The translations under genes were made by a program, and so were the position numbers. From Ahaetulla prasina (taxonomy: Eukaryota; Chordata; Lepidosauria; Squamata; Colubridae): a stretch of 64,000 nucleotides of DNA. The stretch lies in contig NC_080540.1 in assembly GCF_028640845.1 (NCBI RefSeq), forward strand, positions 258,960,958 through 259,024,957. Reading direction: 5' to 3'. Positions 55,781-64,000 of the stretch are shown here, one piece after another. Every line of letters starts with the position of its first letter. The stretch's first letter is position 1. The notes under the pieces were generated by a model. That model was not told the origin of the DNA, ran no database searches, and saw only the letters and a list, made by a program, of their open reading frames with translations.

Positions 55781-58325
55781 TTATAAAGGCATTATAAAGT
55801 AATATTAACAGTTCACATGATCAGTTAATGCATCAGTTAGACGCTACCGCACAACTGCAGTTTGCTATTTTTTCCACAAACCAGGAGAGCTGTTGTTTTG
55901 CTTTTTAAAACCAAAACAACACCAAGAAACTAATAAGATTTTCTAAAACCACCAATGCAGTTTGGGTATACATTTCAGGCAGTCATGAACAGAGCCTTCT
56001 GTGACAGGAAAGACACATTCAGAGACCAGATGTGAAATACACATACCACATATTCCTTACTGATAAATGAGACCATTCTATTTTGATCTCTCTCTGGCTA
56101 ACCAACTTTACTGGATCAGCTGTTCTCTAAGAACAGCTTTTTTCAATCATCATTAATTTGTGTGCCTTAAGGACATTCTTGGTGTTTTGCTGTTCTCCAT
56201 TTTTCTGCTGCCGCTACTACTGCAGAAAGTGGGACCGGATCTTTGTTGATTTTATTATTTTGTATGTACTGTCAAGATGACTAATGCATAACCTATGGAA
56301 TTACCTGAAAGTCTGCCTGATACCATAGTTGTCCCTGCAGCAGAACAGCAGACTGTAAATTCAGATTCAAACTCCTAGAACTTTATTATATTCAGGCCTT
56401 TCTGCATTGTATTCACAGCAAATAGCTGTGTCATATGACAAAATCTCAAATTTTTATAACAATATAAAAAATATTATTCTTCTCCTAAATTACTTGGCAT
56501 AATTGATAGTTTCACATCAATGTTATATTACATTAGTCATATTTTTTTCATTTCAACAACCACAGTCTTAAACCAGTGTGACCCATAAGAAAAATTTCAT
56601 TTTCAAAACATTTTATCATTAAAATGATACACTTTGCTGTTACCAGCCTTATTCTTAATCAAAGTAGAACTTTTTTCCTTAATTCTTGATGCAAAAACAA
56701 GGTTCACTTTCTTATATTGGCTTACACTTTGCAGCTACGTTGTATTATTTTTTTAAAAAAGCCTGAAGAAATCTTATGACTGTATTATATAGATTACATA
56801 ATCTAAGTGGTACTAATAGTAATTTCAGGCAAATTTCTGGACAACTGCTAGATTGCAGCATACAGAATTTTCTGTATTTCTTTGTTGCTATTTAATGATC
56901 ATCCAGATTGTAGCAGCCTAGAAATGACAAATAACTATTTCTGTAGACTTATTAATATAGCAGTTGATGTACAACTAATGTAAATTTCTGGGAAAATGTA
57001 TTTATCAATTTATCAATTCTAGTCTCTCTGTCATGCTAATCTGTACAGTAAGAATGTGAGTCTATTTTAATTTCTTCTCATATTTTTTTATTGAGATTAG
57101 AGCCCATTACAAAATAGCCACATCCACCTAGATGACTCCTGGCATTTTGAAATAATCCCATGTTCAGATAAGTAATAGCAACACAAGTAGGAATATCTAC
57201 AATATTTTGTACTACTATATCCTTGACACAAATTATGAAAACTATATGACCCGGTAGAATACTTTATTTCAAAGTTCCAAAATTCTTTGTAGCAGGGTCT
57301 TTGGCACACATAATACAGAAGAACAGGTGGGCATGCCAGGATGTGACCAACTGGCCACACATGATGAAAAAAGTTGCACAATGTTAATTAATCAAGAGAA
57401 AGCACTAGTTTGTTCTAAGATTTCAACAAGGATTTGTAGCCCAAACCTCTGATCTTTATTTTTCAGAATGTCCCACCCAACATTAAACAACATAAAATTG
57501 ACTTCAGATCATTCACTATACTAATAATTATGATGATGTTAATAACAATGACAATAATAATCCTGCAGGAAGGTGAGGGATGATAATGTTGATTTACAAA
57601 CTATCCTGCAGTCTGGTCTATTTAAAACCCTAAACTTTCCAGAGCCTCTGTATATTTGTATATTTTATTGTATACTTTATTGGTCCTTTCATACAGTCAA
57701 AAGAAACTTTGGGCCAAAGTCAAAAGTGTGTGTATTCAGTTTTGCATCAAATACAGCAGCAATAAAACTTCCAAGAGTTCCAAAGAGTGAAGTAAAATGT
57801 TTAGGATCATATCTTATGCATAAAAGAATCCAAGTGGTTTGATTTCTTAGAAAGAGTTGAGTGAATGTTAGGTACTTAAACATATGTTGTTCCAACTGCT
57901 ATTGTGAATTCATGGTTTATAGCTTGCTCACCATGGGGTGTAATATGTAGGCAAACTGGAACAGTGCTCAAACTGAAGGGATAGGAATTCACCCTACAAT
58001 TTCCTGACTGACTTTTTTTCTTTTTTTACCCCACTGTGCAAATTGCTTCTTTGGCAAAAGGGCACCTGTTTCCTACCATATTATCCTTCCAGCTTTAGAA
58101 TGTAGCAACTGTTCATCTTAACAGTGATTAGGGCATGGAGAACTGCTTGCATTTTTTTTAAAATGGAAGGAAACATGTTCTTTAAGAAAATCACCACCAT
58201 CTCTCTTCAACTGTACTTTTGACAGTTACTGATATCTACAACTGTGAAGATGTCGCTAAGTATAAGGTGGTCCTGATTAAAGAATAAGGTTCCTTGGTTG
58301 GAAAAGAAATCTATCTAGTCTAATG
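55781..58325. other. No recognisable feature
   Basis: 2.5 kb of AT-rich DNA. The minus-strand frame at 57097-57381 and plus frame at 57573-57842 have no domain I recognise. Confidence 0.45.
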
Positions 58326-58390
58326 CAGGGGACTCCAACCTTGGCAACTTTAAGCCTGGCGGACTTCAACTCCCAGAATTCCTCAGCCAA
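58326..58390. mobile_element. Half hAT element
   Basis: CAGGGGACTCCAACCTTGGC followed by 'ggacttcaactcccagaatt' and 'cctcagcca', the left half of the 6551 family without its right terminus. Confidence 0.65.
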
Positions 58391-59539
58391 AATTTGCAGT
58401 CTTGTATTATATACTAATACAAGAAAATCAAATTATTTGGTGATACCAGTTTGATCGCCATATTGTTCCTGCAATTTGTAACCCAGTCTGTTACAGACTT
58501 TATTCTTTCGCTTATAATTCTAATGACTTGAACTTCCATCTTAAAACACCCAAAATATTTTCTATGTAACTTGATTATATGTACTATGTTTTTCTCTTCC
58601 TTTATTATTTGGCTTCTTGCAAGGACAGCTGAATCATATTTTCTGCCTTATATATTCATAAGATAGATAAATTTAACTGCAGTTCTGTTTATATGTATAG
58701 TACAGTACATATAAGCATTATGTAGCAGTAGCTATGTAACAGTGGTCACCAATCAACTTAATTGCACATAACTGTTATTTTTATAACTTCACCTAACATT
58801 TTTCAAGATATCTACGCAAGCAATTGTGTTAACACATAAGTATTATAGCTGTTCATAATTGTTTCCTATAATGAAGAACTGAATGGTTGACTACTTTCCT
58901 AAAGTTTTACTTGGTGTTTGGAATATAAGCAACTGAGTAAAGAATATTTTAAAGAAAGTAAAATAAAATATAAAAGTGATTAGCACTAACAAAATGCTCC
59001 CTGGCCTGGGTTTTTCATTTTTTTTAACATCAGGTTTTCTTTTAAGAAAACTTTTATACGATCATACATTAACAGACAAAACTGCTTGAATAACTGTCTA
59101 AAATAATTGAATTCCAAAACTCATGGAAATAACTTTATTTTCTTGGCAATCCTTGAAGCATTTAGGATTGCAAACAGGATGAATACTAGCAGCTGGGCCC
59201 TTGCACTTTTTTCTAAACTATTATTTTGACTGAAACTGATGAGCAGCAGATGTTAGTGGATTCTTTATTTAAAGACAACAACTGTTTTTATGCAATTCCT
59301 ACTTAAGGTATTGCCTCAGTTGCTTTCTACGAGTACATTCAGGAAAATCCTAGGTATAAATTGGATCTGATATAAAATATTATAGGGCAGTGCATCTTCT
59401 TCATGTAACAGTAGCCCTGCAATTCTTAGTATTGACTATTTCCCCATCCCATATATTCCATTACTTCCCTTTCCCAGAAAGTGATACATTATCTGACAAC
59501 TCCAGGCATTAATTAAATTTCTGACAGAGGATGCTGCAT
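58391..59539. other. No recognisable feature
   Basis: AT-rich non-coding DNA. Confidence 0.45.
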
Positions 59540-59583
59540 CTTCCTTCCTTCCTTCCATCCATCCATCCATCCATCCATCCATC
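59540..59583. repeat. (TTCC)n(ATCC)n microsatellite
   Basis: Short TTCC run passing into ATCC units. Confidence 0.95.
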
Positions 59584-59992
59584 TCAACATAGAATATTTT
59601 TGTATTATTTATCAGTCGCTAACAACCATTAGTTCTCGCAATCAGAAATCATCTTATTGGCAATGGTAAAGTTGCAAATTTTCAGAATGGAGTTTGACAT
59701 CTCATTTGTTTTGAATCAGAAATACCTGCACAGTTGATCTTTAAACAATGCTTCTGAAGCTTTTTATTTCATAGCAGCAAAATAAATTCTATTTTACTTT
59801 CTATGGGGAAAAACAATCTCTCTTTATCTGAAGCTTTATGTTAATTTCATTCTGAGATCTCAGAAACAGTGAAGAAGTTAACAGTTTAGGTGTTATGCGA
59901 GACACAAATCTTTCATTTGACTATTTGGGAGAGTGAAATTCTCCCCATTTAATCTCCCTAGGGATCAAGAAATCACACAATAAATTAAAAGG

Positions 59993-60140
59993 GGTCATGT
60001 ACGGAGGGTGCATAAGAGCACCAGCGTGCCTACTGTCCCTGTCCTAATGTTTCTTCTATTTGTATCTATTTTATGTATCCAATCCATGTTTATACTTATA
60101 CCTAATAGACAAATAAATAAATACAAATAAATAAATAAAA
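59993..60140 (+). mobile_element. LINE 3' tail-like fragment
   Basis: 'ggagggtgcataagagcacc', 'gcctactgtccctgtcctaa' and 'catgtttatacttatacc' followed by (AAATAAAT)n. I recognise this as a common squamate LINE-type 3' end but cannot name the family. Confidence 0.45.
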
Positions 60141-60439
60141 AATGTGAATAAAACAATATTATTCGTCTTTTGTATCTGTGAAAATATAAAGCTATCAGGA
60201 ATAAATTCTCATTTCCTAATGGAATCATCACTAGCCAAATAGGTATGTGTGCGTATGTGTGTGTGTACAATCTCTACATCCCCTTTGTAAGTATATTTCT
60301 AGGAGTATATTTCCAAAAAAACAGTAGCCAAATTCACAGTTACACAAAGAGAAGTAAGAAATATATCCAAGCAGCTACTTCATACCTGATGTTGGATGGA
60401 TGCTGTTTCCTACTAGGGAATGAGAAAATCTTTCATGCT

Positions 60440-60840
60440 ATAGAGAGACAAGAAGGGCCCATCAAAATAATAAAAAGAGACAGAGAAGCAATAATCCAGA
60501 AAATTTTCGAATATGCAGAAATGGACAAACTTACTTTAGAATTAAATAATAAGGAAGACTCAGAATACTATTTAACTTGGGAAAATTTGTATCAATGTAT
60601 AGAAATTAAAAATAAGGAATGTATAGAATAAAATAAGATACAAAATGTGTTTAAATATGTTGATTAAGTAGGAATATGTGGGAATAAATGTACAAAGTTA
60701 AGAATTATGTACTGTCAGAATGACGTTGAATTGTATAATTATTACGGATGTATTTTTGTTATAGATGTATTTTAACTTTATTTTAGGATTTAAATAAAGT
60801 AAATAAAATAAATAATAAATCAATAAAAAAAATTAGGTTG
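60440..60840 (+). pseudogene. Possible L1-type LINE ORF2 C-terminus and 3' UTR
   Basis: The open frame ending at 60631 contains EYAEMDKLTLELNNKE then 'LTWENLYQCIEIKNKE', a pattern like the extreme C-terminus of L1-type ORF2 proteins. It is followed by ~200 bp of AT-rich sequence ending in AATAAA-rich repeats. 5'-truncated. The assignment is tentative; upstream codons are not recognisable. Confidence 0.45.
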
Positions 60841-61306
60841 TTAATAAAGGTTTAATTAAAAAAAGAGAGACAGAGAAAAGAGTCATTGTGGGAGAGTGAT
60901 AAGCTTGTGAGGCATGCCTTGTCTAAATTTAAAAGGCCAAGATGATGAAGTAAGAGAATATATTGATTTCTTTAAGCTCCAAGTAACTTTTTATAATTAC
61001 TGATGGAAGAAAGATTGAGGAGAATTCTCTAACTTAGTCAACCACCCATCACAACATCTGTTTGTGTACATTTTAATGAAAGAGTAGTGGGGCGGGGCAG
61101 GAGGAAGGGAACTAAAACCATCAAAATGAAATGTACGATTAAAATACATGATTATTAGCAATGCAACCTGAACGACGTGACCGTTTATTCAAAATGGATG
61201 TAGATATAAGATCTTCAGATTTACTGTATGTTCTTTTTTCTGTATCCAGTTTTGATTACTAACATGACTATTATGCTTCCACAGCGGCTGTTGCATGGAG
61301 AAGGTG

Positions 61307-61311
<5 letters not shown>
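60841..61311. other. No recognisable feature
   Basis: AT-rich non-coding DNA. Confidence 0.4.

Positions 61312-61390
<79 letters not shown>
61312..61390. repeat. (TA)n array
   Basis: 79 uninterrupted bases of TA, then TGTATATATC. Fully self-complementary and probably length-variable. Confidence 0.97.
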
Positions 61391-61399
<9 letters not shown>

Positions 61400-62254
61400 C
61401 TATCTCAAAATCAGTTCTCTTGGGCAGAGCTGAGTGCATCTGTGAAATCTCTCCAAAGGCAATGTTAACCTAAACCTTATTTGTCTGGCCATTAAGTCCT
61501 GTGCCAATGCAATTTCTAATGTTGCTGTGGTTTATGTTGATGGAAATGGCTGTTACTTCCCCAGACCCTCTTGTTCAATAAGAAATAATTTCTATGAAGC
61601 TGCTTTTTGCTTAACATCATTATATGCCAGAAGTTCCTTTTATCGTTCCAAACACATTTAAAGATATCATAGTAGATCACATAAAGCCAATACATCTCTA
61701 AATGTGAGACAAATTGGAATATTTCTTTTCTGCAGCAATTCAGTGCCTTTTTAATGAAAAGTGACACCTTGTACTATTGCAGATTCTCCAGAGCAAAAAC
61801 CCATCCTGCCTGTAAAGTCTGGAAATCACTGATTGATCTAATCAGTCATTCTGTTTTTCGCTGCCTTCTAAATAGAATCCTGTCTAATTTTACTTCAGGT
61901 TTTCTAAGCAGACTAAGATCTCTAAGTAAGAGGAAGGCTAAGTCTCTAGTTATTCTGACTTCTGGTAAAAAGGTTAAAAAATAAACTGAAAATGTGGTTT
62001 TTTCTCATTCATTTATTTAAAATATTTATAAAATCGCCCATCTTATAACCAGTTGTGGGGTGCCTCCTAATTCAATGTTTAAAAAGTATAAAAACCATAG
62101 TAAAACTTAATGGAAAATATTAAAAACAACAAAAACCTGGAGCCAAATCAAACTTTTGATCTAATTTATCCCAGAGCTTGGAGAAAAAAAGCCAGGTATT
62201 CAAAGTTTTATGGCAGGCTAAGTATAGAGGCCTGCTGAACGTCATGGGGCAGAG
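61391..62254. other. No recognisable feature
   Basis: AT-rich. Frames at 61516-61767 (minus) and 61754-61984 (plus) have no recognised domain. Confidence 0.45.
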
Positions 62255-62517
62255 CAGAGGTGGGTTTCAGCACGTTCTGACCAGTTCTGTAAAATTTCTG
62301 ACTGGCCCCACCCCCATCTGTTTTCTGCCTCCCAAGTCCCAACTGATCGGGAGGAAGTGGGGATTTTGCAGTATCCTTCCCCTGGATTGGGAGGGAATGG
62401 AGATTTTACAGTATCCTTCCCCTGCTATGCCCACCAAGCCACACCCACCAAGCCATGCCATGCCCACCAAGCCACGCCCACAGAACAGGTAGTAAAAAAC
62501 TTTGAAATCCACCACTG
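62255..62517. mobile_element. hAT-like element of the 'gaaccggt' group, no clear TSD
   Basis: CAGAGGTGGGTTTCAGC to TTTGAAATCCACCACTG. The interior shares 'attttgcagtatccttcccc' twice and 'ccaccaagccacacccacc' with 54445-54753. Flanks GGGCAGAG and GGTTCCAT do not match. Confidence 0.72.
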
Positions 62518-62792
62518 GGTTCCATAGGATAGAGACTATCACACAAAAGGCTTGCTTGCTTGAAGTTAAAAGCTTTTTTCCTCCATGTTTGCATATGCTT
62601 ACTTTTTATAGTAAAACAAAAGGAGCTAAAAAAACATTTTATCACTAAGCCAATAAGCAGTGTCACTGTCTGTAGCAATAAGGGTGCATTCTCCATGTTG
62701 CTTCAGAACTCCTGTGAGACTAGGCCTGCAGAAATTACAATATGTTGGCCATGTAAAGTAGACCAGACCAAGAAACAGATACCATATAGACC

Positions 62793-62877
<85 letters not shown>
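62793..62877. repeat. (AAT)n array at a LINE tail
   Basis: About 28 AAT units immediately beside the inverted LINE 3' end 'cttctcccgaaggactcagg', so it is probably the expanded tail of that LINE. Confidence 0.95.
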
Positions 62878-63116
62878 TTAATTGTATACGCCTTCTCCCG
62901 AAGGACTCAGGCCGGTGAACAGGCAGATAAAATATAAATACACACAATAATTAAAAACATCCCTTAAAAAACTAATTTAAATGCCCAAAATGTTAAAAAA
63001 CGTACTCCCCCGTAAAATCACAAAATTTTAAAAACCCATCCAATAAAAATAAAAATCAGGCTAGTCCAGCCATACGAAATAAATAAGTTTTAAGTTCGCA
63101 GCGAAAGGTCCTAAGC

Positions 63117-63537
63117 TCAGGTAATTGTCGAAGTCCGAGGGAAGTTCGTTCCACAGGGTCGGAGCTCCCACAGAAGGCCCTCCCCTGGGGCCGCCAGTCG
63201 ACACTGTTTGGCTGGCGGCACCCTGAGAGTCCCTCTCTGTGGGGCGTGCGGACGATGGGAGATAGAAGCCGGCAGTAGGCGGTCCCGTAGATAGCCCGGT
63301 CCTAAGCCATGGAGCGCTTTAAAGGTGGTAACCAATACCTTGAAGCGCACCCGGAAAACAACAGGTAGCCAGTGCAGTCTGCGCAGGATAGGTGTTATGT
63401 GGGAGCTCTGAGACGCTCCCTCAATAACCCGCGCAGCCGCGTTCTGAACTAGCTGAAGTCTCCGGGTGCTCTTCAAGGGGAGCCCCATGTAGAGAGCATT
63501 GCAGTAGTCGAGGCGAGAGGTAACGAGAGCATGAGTG
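63117..63537 (-). pseudogene. LINE ORF2 C-terminal RT fragment
   Basis: The minus frame reads 'HALVTSRLDYCNALYMGLPL', 'RRLQLVQNAAARVIEGA', 'HITPILRRLHWLPVVFRVRF', 'TFKALHGLGPGYLRDRLLP', the characteristic end of CR1/L2-like ORF2 proteins. It is open for at least 123 codons to a stop at 63117. Upstream residues resume at 63812-64000 ('VRNLGVLLDGRLSFEDHLAT'), across the nested insertion. It is separate from the LINE at 37 kb by sequence and 3' tail. Confidence 0.8.
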
Positions 63538-63811
63538 ACTGTGCATAACAGTCACAAAAACATATCTATTTACTCAAGCGGGACTGGCATGAATTGGTTG
63601 ATTTTATTGGGGGTTTTAATCTATATTTTAAATTTTAAATTTTAAATTTTAAATTTATTTTAATTTGTCAGCCGTCTACTAATTTGGTCCATTTTAAATA
63701 TGTTTTAATTGTATATATTTTGTATTTTACTTTAGCTGTACACCGCCCTGAGTCCTTCGGGAGAAGGGCGGTATAAAAATTCAATAAATAAATAAATAAA
63801 TAAAAAATAAG
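63538..63811 (+). mobile_element. LINE 3' UTR inserted in LINE ORF2
   Basis: AT-rich sequence with an (AAATTTT)n patch at 63625-63655, then 'caccgccctgagtccttcgg' and 'gagaagggcggtataaaaat' with a (AATA)n tail. It interrupts the minus-strand RT reading, which continues on both sides. The same 3' end lies inverted at 41363-41421 and 62878-62910. Confidence 0.8.
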
Positions 63812-64000
63812 GCATCCCGGTCCAGGAAGGGACGCAACTGGCGGATCAGGCGAACCTGATAAAATGCTCTCCTGGAGACGGTTGCCAAATGGTCTTCAAA
63901 GGACAACCGACCATCCAGGAGCACGCCCAAGTTGCGTACCTTCTCCATCGGGGCCAATGTAGTAGTTCTAAAACTACTTTTAGAACTCCTATAGCAACTT

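Larger units (their letters stand above)
62878..64000 (-). mobile_element. CR1-superfamily LINE, 3' part, runs off the window
   Basis: Minus strand: 3' UTR with 'cctgagtccttcgggagaag', preceded by the C-terminal RT region. It continues past the right edge and is interrupted by a second, plus-strand LINE tail at 63538-63806. Confidence 0.8.

Noticed and set aside
57097..57381. Minus-strand frame considered as a LINE endonuclease fragment
   Set aside because: Compared with the 53.3-kb remnant I could not find shared motifs in any frame.
61221..61439. Ile-Tyr repeat frame
   Set aside because: Translation of the TA array.
62560..62937. Frame with a long asparagine run
   Set aside because: Translation of the AAT microsatellite.

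Overview
This window reads as intergenic DNA from a squamate reptile, most likely an advanced (colubroid) snake. The evidence is its repeat families: Sauria SINEs, CR1 and CR1-L2/L3 LINEs whose 3' tails end in (ATTCT)n or (AATAG)n, many hAT-type miniature elements, Tf1/sushi-type and Mag-type Ty3 retrotransposons, and long TTCC, GATA, AAT and TA arrays. The background is AT-rich and I found no convincing exon of a host protein gene. Every long open frame with a recognisable protein belongs to a mobile element. The species assignment is inference.

Layout. 0-11 kb: unannotated AT-rich DNA with short hAT elements, a Tigger-like element and pyrimidine microsatellites. 11.7-12.9 kb: an old LTR-like repeat split by a solo LTR with a perfect 5-bp target duplication (TSD). 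13-24 kb: hAT elements with exact 8-bp TSDs, CR1 remnants, two SINEs and a (CT)n/(AG)n hairpin. 24.8-30.6 kb: a complete-length plus-strand chromovirus with two nearly identical LTRs, an intact gag, a frame-broken pol and a C-terminal chromodomain; an 11-nt match inside its LTR predicts self-priming of reverse transcription. 31-36 kb: nested hAT elements and a CR1-type RT remnant. 37-44.7 kb: three CR1-L2/L3 copies with microsatellite tails, SINEs, and a second solo LTR of the 11.9 kb family nested in a Sauria SINE. 45.2-50.4 kb: a minus-strand Mag-type element with one LTR difference, exact TSD, intact gag, a tRNA-Ser(GCU)-like primer site, and a pol interrupted only by a tandem copy of its integrase region. 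52-64 kb: a decayed Dong/R4-like LINE, further hAT, CR1 and L1-like fragments, a (TA)n array and a LINE ORF2 3' end.

The genes do not form a host pathway. Gag, protease, RT, RNase H and integrase of each LTR element would act together in that element's own replication. The short hAT elements and SINEs carry no genes and depend on proteins from elsewhere in the genome.

I did not find a new defence or metabolic system. The best leads are: the self-priming signature and compositional switch of the chromovirus; the nearly intact Mag-type element with its A10 gag/pol junction; a recurring pattern of single-base losses, many in homopolymers, that may be an assembly artefact; nested hAT insertions readable from their TSDs; and two hAT groups with different target preferences.
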